A stretch of 17,141 nt of DNA from Roseovarius sp. (GCA_007125415.1 SLDH01000162.1:1-17141); one strand, 5' to 3'; counted from the stretch's first letter, positions 6,909-13,931 are shown. Numbers and translations: made by a program. The notes: generated by a model from the letters alone, not told the origin.

Positions 6909-8710
6909 GCAATGTAACGCAGCGGCTTTTCTTCGGTCATTTCCTGCTTGGGGCGGCGCAACTCCTGCACCTTGGCCGCCTTTGCCGCTTCTTGCCGCTC
7001 CAGAAAGTCGAGCCGCGCCCGCGCCCGCGCGAGCTTGCCCGAGGAGGTGCGGGGCAAGGTGCGCGTGGGCACCAGCTCCACCATGCAATCGATGCCGAAT
7101 TCCGCGCGCACGGTGGCGACAATGGCCTTGCGCAACGCGGCGCGCTTCAGGTCGTCGCGTTCGCGACATTGCACCACCACAACCGCCCGTTCCTTGTGAG
7201 CATCCTCAGCGGGCACGGAGAAGGCCGCAACATCGTTGTGATAGACGCCCGGCTGCGCCTTGGCGATGTATTCAATATCCTGCGGCCAGATATTGCGGCC
7301 ATGGATGATCATCATGTCTTTCTTGCGGCCGGTGATGTAGAGCCGCCCGTCGGCGAGATAGCCGATATCGCCCGTGTCGAGCCACCCATCGGGGCTGAGG
7401 GACTGGCGGGTCATTTCCGGGTCTTCGAAATAGCCGCTCATCACGCTGGGTCCGCGCACGGTGATCACACCGGCCTGCCGGTCGGGCAGGACGTTGCCAG
7501 CCTCGTCGCGGATCGCCACCTCGAAGCTGGGCAGCAGACGCCCGCAATCCACATATTGCGTCACATGGCGGCCCTCACGCTCGGCAAGGGCGGGGTCCAG
7601 TGTCTGGGCGATCCCGTCGCGATGCATCCGTTCGGTATCCACATGGTCCACATGCACGCTCTCGTCGAGGCCGACAAAGCTGATCCCGAGCGAGCATTCG
7701 GCCATGCCATAGCAGGGCAGAAACGCCTTGAAATCGAACCCGGCCGGCGCCAGCGCATCGGCGAAACGGCGCAGGGGCGCGCGGCTGATCAGTTCGGCCC
7801 CGACACAGGCCACACGAATGGCGCTCAGATCAAGCGCTTCGGCCTCTTCGGGGCGCAACCGCATCACCGAAAGCTCATAGGCAAAGGGCGGCGCCGATGT
7901 CACGGTGGTGCGATTGGCCGACATGATTTCGAGCCATTTGCGCGGGCGGCGCGCAAAATCATGTGTGCCCAGAAAATCCACCGTCCGCTGGACAGTCACC
8001 GGCATGATTATGAAGGCCACGAGCCCCATGTCATGAAAGAAGGGCAGCCAGGAGGCAAGGCGGTCCGTTTCGTTCAGTTTCAGGCCGGTATCGGCCATGT
8101 CGCGCACATTCGCCAGCACGGTCGCATTGTCGATCACCACACCGCGCGGAAAGCGTGTGCTGCCCGAGGTATATTGAATATAGGCCGTGTTCGCCGGGCT
8201 GGGCGCGGGCAGATCGCCCTCAAAGGGCGTCAGCGCGTCGAATTCTTCCGGCGCTCCGGCAAGGCAGAGATCAAGCCCCTCGGCCGCCTGGCGCAGGAAG
8301 CTTGTCCAATCGCCCGGAGCCATGGCCGCGGAAGCGCCGCAATTGATCAGGAACTGCCGCAGATGCTTCACATAGGCAGCATGGCCGCCGACATTCATCG
8401 TGGCCGGCAGCGGCACAGGAACCAGACCGGCATACTGACAGGCCCAGAAGAAGCGCACGAAGTCAGGCGTGCTGTCGGCCACAAGGGCGACCCGCCCGCC
8501 ATGCGGTATGCCGAGCCCGAGCAGGCGACGGGCCAGAGCACGGGCTTGCAGACGCACCTCGCGGTAGGGCAGCACCGCGTAGCATTCGCCCCGGGCATCG
8601 AAGAAATTCACGCCCGTGTCGCCTGTGGCCGCGTAATCGAGCGCGTCGCACAGGGTCGTGAAATCTGCCCGTCTCAGGGGAAGGTCATGCGAACTGCTCG
8701 TCACTTGCAT
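6905..8710 (-). CDS. Fatty-acyl-AMP ligase (FAAL-type acyl-ACP synthetase)
   Basis: 601 residues, first gene of the sphingolipid operon. ANL-superfamily adenylating enzyme: P-loop-like motif YTSGSTRFPRG (180-190), FAAL-type WLPFFHDMGL (221-230), SAPPFAYEL, GWLDTGDIGYL, ITGRKKDMMIIHGRNIWPQDIE around the hinge, and C-terminal LPRTSSGK with catalytic Lys559. The HDMGL and RNIWPQDIE signatures match FAALs, which transfer acyl-AMP to a carrier protein, better than CoA ligases. The P-loop has Arg/Phe where Gly-x is usual (GSTRFPRG). Predicted role: activate a free fatty acid and load the adjacent ACP for SPT. Start ATG 8710 is preceded by AAGAGGAT (8718-8725) as Shine-Dalgarno. The stop overlaps the reductase start by 4 bp. 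An acyl-CoA ligase cannot be excluded by sequence alone. Confidence 0.88.
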   Translation of the reverse strand: MQVTSSSHDLPLRRADFTTLCDALDYAATGDTGVNFFDARGECYAVLPYREVRLQARALARRLLGLGIPHGGRVALVADSTPDFVRFFWACQYAGLVPVPLPATMNVGGHAAYVKHLRQFLINCGASAAMAPGDWTSFLRQAAEGLDLCLAGAPEEFDALTPFEGDLPAPSPANTAYIQYTSGSTRFPRGVVIDNATVLANVRDMADTGLKLNETDRLASWLPFFHDMGLVAFIIMPVTVQRTVDFLGTHDFARRPRKWLEIMSANRTTVTSAPPFAYELSVMRLRPEEAEALDLSAIRVACVGAELISRAPLRRFADALAPAGFDFKAFLPCYGMAECSLGISFVGLDESVHVDHVDTERMHRDGIAQTLDPALAEREGRHVTQYVDCGRLLPSFEVAIRDEAGNVLPDRQAGVITVRGPSVMSGYFEDPEMTRQSLSPDGWLDTGDIGYLADGRLYITGRKKDMMIIHGRNIWPQDIEYIAKAQPGVYHNDVAAFSVPAEDAHKERAVVVVQCRERDDLKRAALRKAIVATVRAEFGIDCMVELVPTRTLPRTSSGKLARARARLDFLERQEAAKAAKVQELRRPKQEMTEEKPLRYIA

Positions 8711-8783
8711 GGGTGATATCCTCTTGGCGATGCCGAATGTGCTCGGTTCTGGGGCACCGGAAAAACGCCCAATGCCGTACTGC

Positions 8784-8814
8784 GGTATACATATATCGGC
8801 CCCTTCACTGTCAA
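8784..8814 (-). promoter_or_regulatory. Candidate sigma-70 promoter of the sphingolipid operon
   Basis: The minus strand has a perfect TTGACA -35 box (8809-8814) followed by the AT-rich run GATATATGTATACC. Possible -10 hexamers are TGTATA (8786-8791, 17-bp spacer) or TATACC (8784-8789, 19-bp spacer). Transcription would begin about 65-70 bp before the ligase ATG. This is the best promoter-like match found in the divergent region. Confidence 0.5.
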
Positions 8815-9108
8815 GGCTGTCGCCCGGCGTGGCAAGACAAGCGCGGCGTCACGTAGTGTTGATGCCGCACCTACTTCCCGGTGCACCCGCGCCTGACTGC
8901 GCACGTAACGGTGGTCCGGAAACTTGCCGCCCGCCGGAATCCGAAAGCGCCGACAAGCGATCCGATCGGGGGCGTTTTCGTTCGGGATGTCGGGCTGAGC
9001 GGTCACGATCGAGGCGCAGGGTTGCTCCCCGTCGGACGGGCGTCCCGCCCGTGGATGCGGGCGAGCCCCTGCGGGCTTGTAGCCGGGGAATTTCTGGTAA
9101 GCTTATGT

Positions 9109-9125
9109 TAAATAATTATTATTTA
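9109..9125. repeat. AT-only inverted repeat inside an AT-rich island
   Basis: TAAATAA (9109-9115) and its complement TTATTTA (9119-9125) flank TTA, inside a roughly 40-bp island (9098-9135) that is nearly all A/T. This contrasts sharply with the GC-rich surroundings. It could be a bent, easily melted site, a nucleoid-protein or regulator binding site, or a relic. No specific binding consensus is recognised. Confidence 0.5.
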
Positions 9126-9361
9126 CAATTATTTCGCCTGTCGTGTTACCGTAGGCGGACATGTGCAGGATGATATCGGCCAGCAGAGGATGGAAGCCGG
9201 CACAGGCGCAGCCATGGCCCGGCGCGTTCGGGACGATCAGGCGGCCGACAGCGCCAGCCAAGCGGGCCATCACCGGACAAGGAGCATGGTTCGGAGATGG
9301 GATGCACCACCATGGAGCGGCCGTCTTTTGGCGATCGGCGGCTTCCCGCGGCCGATGTCAC

Positions 9362-9379
9362 AATTGGTTTCGAATTGGT
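9362..9379. repeat. Helically phased direct repeat AATTGGT
   Basis: AATTGGT occurs at 9362-9368 and again at 9373-9379 (11-bp period, spacer TTCG). Two copies on the same helix face are typical of tandem binding of a response regulator. The site is about 170 bp upstream of the photolyase-like gene. Short enough to be chance. Confidence 0.3.
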
Positions 9380-9491
9380 AACACATGTGGTCCAAAGCCC
9401 TGATTTCGCCACAAACATCCCGAAGCGCGCGCGAGTGCCGAGCTGCCTGAGGCTCCGATTCCGGTGCCCATGCGCTGCGACGGATGGTCAA

Positions 9492-9519
9492 TTGACCTCA
9501 CCACTGCGGGAATTAACTG
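9492..9519 (+). promoter_or_regulatory. Weak promoter candidate for the photolyase operon
   Basis: TTGACC (9492-9497) is followed after 16 bp by TAACTG (9514-9519), about 28 bp before the start codon. The -35 fits, the -10 poorly; the sigma factor cannot be decided. No clear match to the Rhodobacter RpoE (singlet-oxygen) consensus was seen here. Confidence 0.25.
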
Positions 9520-9546
9520 GCTCGGGCAGAGTGGAAGGATGAAGCC

Positions 9547-10764
9547 ATGCAAGATCAGCCCGCGACACGCCAGAGCGGAGAGGCCCTGATGCAGGCCTTT
9601 GCGCCGCGCATGGGCCGCCGCTATGCCAATGGGCGCAACCATGACCATGGGCCGGGGGCGCATTCTGCCGTGTCATGCCTCTCGCCCTATCTGCGCCGGC
9701 GGCTGGTGCTGGAGCGCGATGTCGTCGCCACGGCCCTCGCCGGGCACGGGCCCGAGGCGGCGGATAAATTCGTGCAGGAAGTGTTCTGGCGCGGCTATTT
9801 CAAGGGCTGGCTGGAGCGACGCCCGGGTATCTGGACCAGCTATCGCGCGGGGCTTACCGCTGATCTGGAGTTGCTCGACACTGACCGGCGCCTGCGCCGT
9901 GACGTGGCCCGCGCCGAGGCGGGCGAGACGGGCCTTGCCTGCTTTGACGCCTGGGCGCGGGAACTGGCGGAGACGGGCTATCTGCACAATCACGCGCGGA
10001 TGTGGTATGCCTCGATCTGGATTTTCACCTTCGGGCTGCCCTGGCGGCTTGGCGCGGATGTGTTCTATCGCGCGCTCATCGATGGCGATCCGGCCTCGAA
10101 CACCCTCGGCTGGCGCTGGGTGGCTGGCCTGCATACGCGCGGGAAAGCCTACAAGGCTCAGGCCTGGAATATCGCAAAATACACCGATGGCCGCTTCACG
10201 CCGCGCGATCAGGATCTGGCCGAGGATGTGCGCGGGCTGGAGGAGGAAGAGCCCGAGGGCCTGCCTGCTGTCGCGCCCCTGCGCACCCCTCGCGCCCCCG
10301 GGCAAGGGATACCAAGCGTGCTGCTGATTACCGAGGAAGATTGCCGCGTGGAGGATTTCGACCTTGCCAGCCATGACATCCGGGCTGCGGCCACACTGTC
10401 GGCCAGCCACCTGCGCGCGCCCTCCGGTGTGGCGGCGCATGTGATGGATTTCGAGGCGGCGGCGCTCTCTGATGCAGCCCGGCGCGCGGGCGGTGAGGCG
10501 ACAAGCCTGCGCGCGGATGTGCCGGACGATCTGGCCGCCTGGGCTACGCGCGCGGGTGCTCGGCAGATCGTCACGGCATATGTGCCCACGGGCCCCTTGC
10601 GGGACTGGCTGGACGAGGCCGAGCCGACGCTGGCGAAGCGGGGCATCACGCTCTGCGAATGGCAGCGCGACTGGGACAAGGCCATCTGGCCCCATGCCAC
10701 GGCGGGGTTTTTCAAGGTCAGGAAACAGATCCCGCGCCTCCTGCAGGAGATGGGTCTTTCGTGA
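9547..10764 (+). CDS. Photolyase/cryptochrome-like FAD-binding protein with apparently permuted domain order
   Basis: 405 residues; ATG 9547 follows a good Shine-Dalgarno (GGAAGGA, 7-bp spacing). Residues about 20-220 match the FAD-binding helical domain that is C-terminal in ordinary photolyases: LSPYLR (45-50), FVQEVFWRGYF, ETGYLHNHARM (142-152), WRLG and LIDGDPASNTLGWRW. Trp166 and Trp189 sit 23 residues apart, exactly as Trp359/Trp382 of E. coli photolyase, and Asn185 matches its flavin-contacting Asn378; the third triad position is unclear. The usual N-terminal antenna alpha/beta domain is missing. Instead residues about 256-405 (PSVLLITEEDCRVEDFDL ... KRGITLCEW) look like an alpha/beta domain of that type placed after the flavin domain. 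Photolyases repair UV dimers or sense light; which applies here is unknown. Head of a five-gene operon. Confidence 0.85.
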   Translation: MQDQPATRQSGEALMQAFAPRMGRRYANGRNHDHGPGAHSAVSCLSPYLRRRLVLERDVVATALAGHGPEAADKFVQEVFWRGYFKGWLERRPGIWTSYRAGLTADLELLDTDRRLRRDVARAEAGETGLACFDAWARELAETGYLHNHARMWYASIWIFTFGLPWRLGADVFYRALIDGDPASNTLGWRWVAGLHTRGKAYKAQAWNIAKYTDGRFTPRDQDLAEDVRGLEEEEPEGLPAVAPLRTPRAPGQGIPSVLLITEEDCRVEDFDLASHDIRAAATLSASHLRAPSGVAAHVMDFEAAALSDAARRAGGEATSLRADVPDDLAAWATRAGARQIVTAYVPTGPLRDWLDEAEPTLAKRGITLCEWQRDWDKAIWPHATAGFFKVRKQIPRLLQEMGLS

Positions 10765-10808
10765 CCCGCGGCACGCTCATCATCGGCGCGCAATACCATG
10801 CGGCGTGA
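10761..10808 (+). other. 15-codon open frame overlapping the photolyase stop; leader or gene remnant
   Basis: GTG 10761 overlaps the photolyase TGA (GTGA) and opens 15 codons reading MTRGTLIIGAQYHAA before TGA at 10806-10808, inside the start of the next gene. TLIIGA resembles the first strand of Rossmann-type oxidoreductases, so it may be the stump of a deleted downstream gene, a short coupling peptide, or chance. Confidence 0.2.
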
Positions 10809-11607
10809 TCCGCGCATCATGGGGCTTGTGCGCCTCGTTCTGGCCGCGCTGCACGCGCCGCCCGGAGCAGGGCGCATTGCCCTGGCGCTCGCCATGGGGC
10901 TCTTGTGTCACCTCGTCTTCGCGGCGGCGGTGCTGGCGATGATCGTGGCCATGTTCTTCGGCATGAGCGAAAGCATGGGCCGGGTGTCCTGGCCCTGGGC
11001 CGCGCTGGCCAATGCGGCGCTGATCGTGCAATTTCCGCTGGTGCATTCGGCCCTGCTCACGGCGCGCGGCGGGCGGCTTCTGGCACGGCTTGTCCCCGGC
11101 CCGCACGGGGCCACGCTGGCGACCACCACCTACGCGCTCATCGCCTCGCTGCAGCTTCTGGCGCTCTTTGTGCTCTGGACACCGTCGGGCATCATCTGGT
11201 GGCGGGCCGAAGGCGCGGTCTTCTGGGCGATCTGCACCGCGTATGCGGGCGCCTGGCTCATCCTCGTCAAGGCCAGCTTCGATGCCGGGGCCGAGGTGCA
11301 ATCGGGGGCGTTGGGGTGGATGTCCCTCATGGCGCGACAGCGCCCGCGCTTTCCCGACATGCCCACGCTGGGGCTCTTCCGGGTGATCCGCCAGCCCATC
11401 TATGTGGGTTTTGCGCTCACGCTCTGGACAGTGCCTGTCTGGACGCCGGACCAGCTCGCGCTGGCGCTCAGCTATACCGCCTATTGCCTTGCCGCACCCC
11501 GGCTGAAGGAACGGCGTTTTGCCGCGCGCCATGGCGCGCGATTTGATCGCTATCGCGCAAAGGTGCCCTATGTCATCCCGCGATGGAGGCGAGATGATGC
11601 GCAATGA
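10798..11607 (+). CDS. Integral membrane methyltransferase, MddA/isoprenylcysteine-methyltransferase family
   Basis: 269 residues with about five hydrophobic helices (near 29-54, 66-88, 108-128, 140-158, 203-230). The C-terminal family signature is present: FRVIRQPIYVGF (194-205), where RHP is usual, and KERRFAARHGARFDRYRAKVPYVIP (237-261), forming the S-adenosylmethionine and substrate site in this fold. The central text FPLVHSALL, GPHGATLATTTYALIASL and LWTPSGIIWW recalls MddA, which methylates methanethiol to dimethyl sulfide, more than eukaryotic-like ICMT. The methyl acceptor is not proven. ATG 10798 is the first start, with ATG 10819 as an alternative; neither has a clear Shine-Dalgarno. 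It follows the photolyase-like gene by 33 bp and overlaps the next gene by 11 bp. Confidence 0.78.
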   Translation: MRRDPRIMGLVRLVLAALHAPPGAGRIALALAMGLLCHLVFAAAVLAMIVAMFFGMSESMGRVSWPWAALANAALIVQFPLVHSALLTARGGRLLARLVPGPHGATLATTTYALIASLQLLALFVLWTPSGIIWWRAEGAVFWAICTAYAGAWLILVKASFDAGAEVQSGALGWMSLMARQRPRFPDMPTLGLFRVIRQPIYVGFALTLWTVPVWTPDQLALALSYTAYCLAAPRLKERRFAARHGARFDRYRAKVPYVIPRWRRDDAQ

Positions 11608-12307
11608 CCTGACGATCTATGATGCGGTGGCCGATCACTGGTGGTCCGATGACATCCGCTGGGTGCGCACGCTGAAGAACCTCGTGCCGGGGCGCCTGTC
11701 ATGGATGGACAGACAGTTCGACTGGGCAGGCAAGGACGTGCTCGATCTGGGCTGTGCCGGGGGCTTCATGGCCGAGGCGCTGGCCACACGCGGCGCGCAG
11801 GTCACGGGGATCGACCCGGCCGCACAGGCCATCGCTGCGGCGCGCGCCCATGCCGCGCAAAGCGGCAATGACATCGGCTATGACGTGGGTGTGGGCGAGG
11901 CGCTGCCCTATGGCGATGGCGCCTTCGATGCGGTTGTCTGTGTCGATGTGCTGGAGCATGTGGAAGACCTCACGCGCGTACTGGCCGAGGTTGCGCGGGT
12001 GCTGCGCCCGGGCGGGATGTTCCTGTTCGACACGATCAACCGCAATCCGCTGGCGCGGCTGGCCACGATCACCATGGCCGAGGATATCCTGCGCCTCCTG
12101 CCGCGCGGCACCCATGATCCGGCACTGTTCATCAAGCCCGGTGAGTTGCGCCGCGCCCTCACCGATGCGGGGCTTGTCGCGGGGCCCTTCACCGGGCTGG
12201 GGCCGCGCGGCATCACGCGCCGGGGCGATCTGACCTTCGGCCGCCTGCCGCTCACGACCATTCTCTATATGGGCTTTGCCCGCAAACCGGAATTGCCTTC
12301 ATGCTGA
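11597..12307 (+). CDS. UbiG-like class I SAM-dependent methyltransferase
   Basis: 236 residues from ATG 11597. ATG 11594 is also possible, but GGAGG at 11585-11589 is better spaced for 11597. Rossmann methyltransferase: motif I VLDLGCAGGF (48-57), acidic residue Asp73 at the end of strand 2 (VTGID), and VDVLEHV (116-122), then VARVLRPGGMFLFDTINR. The start IYDAVADHWW and overall length match the UbiG group (O-methylation in ubiquinone synthesis). However, the text departs from canonical UbiG (GCAGG instead of GCGGG) and the position beside a photolyase is atypical, so this is probably a paralogue with another small-molecule acceptor. It overlaps the upstream methyltransferase by 11 bp and the downstream gene by 7 bp. 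Confidence 0.85.
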   Translation: MRNDLTIYDAVADHWWSDDIRWVRTLKNLVPGRLSWMDRQFDWAGKDVLDLGCAGGFMAEALATRGAQVTGIDPAAQAIAAARAHAAQSGNDIGYDVGVGEALPYGDGAFDAVVCVDVLEHVEDLTRVLAEVARVLRPGGMFLFDTINRNPLARLATITMAEDILRLLPRGTHDPALFIKPGELRRALTDAGLVAGPFTGLGPRGITRRGDLTFGRLPLTTILYMGFARKPELPSC

Positions 12308-12705
12308 CCGCCGCGCTTCTGGTCACCGCGCTTCTCTTCGGGGGGATGGTGCTCTATTCCTTCGGCTTTGCCGCCTTCCTCTTCAGCGCGCTACCGGCCG
12401 AAACCGCCGGGCCGACGATCCGGCGGGCCTTCCCGCATTTCTATCTTTTCGTCATGCTGAGCGCGGCTGTGGCGGCGGCCCTGCTCTGGCCATACGATGC
12501 GCTCTCGGCCCTGCTCCTGGCGCTCATCGCCGTCTCGACCCTGCCGACACGCCAGATCCTGATGCCCGCCATCAACCGCGCCACGGATACCGGCGCGAAG
12601 GCGCGCTTCAAGTGGCTGCATGGGCTCTCGGTGATGATCACGCTGGCGCATATCGCGCTTTGCGGGGTGGTGCTGGCGCGGTTCGTGATGGGAGGCGTAG
12701 CATGA
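12301..12705 (+). CDS. DUF4149 (TMEM205-like) membrane protein
   Basis: 134 residues, almost wholly hydrophobic with four predicted membrane helices (about 3-28, 45-60, 62-80 and 106-129). The polar loop LPTRQILMPAINRATDTG between helices 3 and 4 is typical of the DUF4149/TMEM205 family. Biochemical function of this family in bacteria is not established. Start ATG 12301 overlaps the methyltransferase stop by 7 bp, and its stop overlaps the next start by 4 bp (ATGA), so it is firmly inside the operon. Confidence 0.82.
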   Translation: MLTAALLVTALLFGGMVLYSFGFAAFLFSALPAETAGPTIRRAFPHFYLFVMLSAAVAAALLWPYDALSALLLALIAVSTLPTRQILMPAINRATDTGAKARFKWLHGLSVMITLAHIALCGVVLARFVMGGVA

Positions 12706-13175
12706 GCGACCTGCCGCGCGAGAATGTGCAGAGCTATCCGCGCCCCCCTGCGCTGGAGCCGGTGCCACAGCGCATCACCATGCGGCTGGGGGGCGTGCTG
12801 ATCGCCGATACCTGTCAGGCCTTTCGCGTGCTCGAGACGCATCATGCGCCCACCTACTACCTGCCGCCCGAGGCGATCGACGCGGTCCTCACGCCAGTCC
12901 CCGGCAGCAGCTTTTGCGAATGGAAAGGGGCCGCGCGCTATTTCGATGTCACCGCCGGTGGCGTTACCGCCCCACGTGCCGCATGGTGCTATGACAAGCC
13001 GAGCCCACGCTTTGCGGCGCTCGCGGGTTATCTGGCCTTCTATGCCAGCGCGCTGGAGGAAGCACGGGTGGGCGATATGCGCGTGACGCCGCAGCCCGGT
13101 GACTTTTATGGCGGCTGGGTGACGGCCAATCTCGAGGGGCAGATCAAGGGCGCGCCGGGCACGCGCCATTGGTAG
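12702..13175 (+). CDS. DUF427 domain protein
   Basis: 157 residues from ATG 12702, preceded by GGAGG (12691-12695) and overlapping the upstream stop by 4 bp. The frame extends upstream of 12702, but only through the preceding gene. The DUF427 fold is indicated by ITMRLGGVLIADT, the aromatic block TYYLPPEAID, FCEWKGAARYFDV and AAWCYDKPSPRF. No enzymatic function is established for this small beta-rich family. Last gene of the plus-strand operon; its stop lies 18 bp from the convergent Anbu stop with no visible terminator between them. Confidence 0.85.
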   Translation: MSDLPRENVQSYPRPPALEPVPQRITMRLGGVLIADTCQAFRVLETHHAPTYYLPPEAIDAVLTPVPGSSFCEWKGAARYFDVTAGGVTAPRAAWCYDKPSPRFAALAGYLAFYASALEEARVGDMRVTPQPGDFYGGWVTANLEGQIKGAPGTRHW

Positions 13176-13193
13176 CCAGCAGAGCGCCAGAAA

Positions 13194-13931
13194 TCATCCG
13201 GGGTAGGTATAATCCGGCAGACTGTCGAGCGCCTCTTTCAGCGCGTCACCCCAGCCCTTTGAAATGGCTTGAAAATAGGGGTCATCCGGCGCGATCCGGC
13301 CATGCCAGCCGCGGCGCAGGCTGTCAGCCTCGTAGAAATGGAAGTCGAAGGGCGGGCCGACGGTCAGATTGGCCTTCAGGGTGGAATCGAAACTCACCAG
13401 CAAGAGCTTCATTGCCTCCTCGAAACTCATCGTCCGGTCATAGGCGCGCACGAGGATCGGGCGGCCATATTTCGTCTCGCCCGTCTGGAAGAAGGGCGTA
13501 TCCTCGCCGCATTCGATGAAATTGCCTTCCGGGTAGATCATGAAGAGCCGCGGCGGGCTGCCCGCGATCTGACCACCGATCAGAAGGGTGGCGCTGAACG
13601 GGCTGTCGGCGCGCAGGCCGCCCTCTTCCTGCTGGCCGATCACCTCGCGCAGGGTGGCGGCCACGGTGCGCACGATCTGAAAGAGCGAGGGCGCGGCAAG
13701 GATCGTGGAAGAGCGTTCCTCCCGGATCTTGCTGCGTTCGTCGAGCAGGCTGACAACAGCCTGTGTCGTGGCAAGGTTGCCGGCCGCCAGCAGGGTGATC
13801 ACCCGTTCGCCCGGCGCCTCCCAGATGGTCATCTTGCGAAAGGTCGAGATATTGTCGAGCCCGGCATTGGTGCGCGTATCCGACATGAAGACAAGGCCAC
13901 GGTCGAGCACCATGCCGACGCAATATGTCAT
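13194..13931 (-). CDS. anbu: Anbu, ancestral-beta-subunit proteasome-like peptidase
   Basis: 245 residues. Begins MTYCVGMVLDRGLVFMSDTRTN, diagnostic of Anbu, an Ntn-hydrolase related to HslV and proteasome beta subunits. After Met removal the predicted nucleophile is Thr1, supported by Asp17 (in MSDTRTN) and Lys32 (in TFRKM), the proteasome-type catalytic group. Known Anbu proteins assemble into open helical or ring-like oligomers without an ATPase partner, and their substrates are unknown. It is the last gene of the four-gene Anbu cluster and starts 18 bp after the transglutaminase stop. Length agrees with the family and no truncation is seen. Confidence 0.93.
   Translation of the reverse strand: MTYCVGMVLDRGLVFMSDTRTNAGLDNISTFRKMTIWEAPGERVITLLAAGNLATTQAVVSLLDERSKIREERSSTILAAPSLFQIVRTVAATLREVIGQQEEGGLRADSPFSATLLIGGQIAGSPPRLFMIYPEGNFIECGEDTPFFQTGETKYGRPILVRAYDRTMSFEEAMKLLLVSFDSTLKANLTVGPPFDFHFYEADSLRRGWHGRIAPDDPYFQAISKGWGDALKEALDSLPDYTYPG

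Larger units (their letters stand above)
8815..9546. other. Divergent intergenic region without a supported gene
   Basis: About 730 bp between the sphingolipid promoter candidate and the photolyase-like gene. Several short open frames occur on both strands but none shows a ribosome-binding site with a recognisable domain, and codon texture is erratic. Visible structure: two GC-rich hairpins (ACGGGCG/CGCCCGT at 9036-9052; AGCCC/GGGCT at 9064-9077), an AT-rich island near 9098-9135, and a phased direct repeat at 9362-9379. It may hold promoters and operators for both operons, decayed coding sequence, or a dispersed intergenic repeat. Confidence 0.6.

Noticed and set aside
7167..7169. Far upstream start for the CerR-like gene at 7169
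   Set aside because: The extra 87 codons lie inside the ligase coding sequence and lack the Rossmann start; ATG 6908 gives the ATGA overlap and places the TGAAGFVG motif near the N terminus.
6992..8716. Open frame of 574 codons antisense to the fatty-acyl-AMP ligase
   Set aside because: His- and Gly-rich low-information protein typical of the antisense of a GC-rich gene; the opposite strand encodes a complete ligase with all motifs.
8701..9006. Minus-strand 101-codon open frame overlapping the ligase start
   Set aside because: It would run across the promoter candidate and the ligase Shine-Dalgarno, with no domain; more likely non-coding or degenerate.
9280..9325. Minus-strand text resembling the 5S rRNA phrase around CCATCTCCGAACCATG
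   Set aside because: Only a short local resemblance; there is no complete 5S length or pairing and no neighbouring rRNA genes.
9161..9403. Short plus-strand open frames (9161-9403 and 9163-9381) in the intergenic region
   Set aside because: No ribosome-binding site, no recognisable family and mixed codon texture; not enough to call a gene.
9673..10695. Minus-strand open frame of 340 codons opposite the photolyase-like gene
   Set aside because: Antisense shadow; the plus strand has conserved flavin-domain motifs and a good ribosome-binding site.
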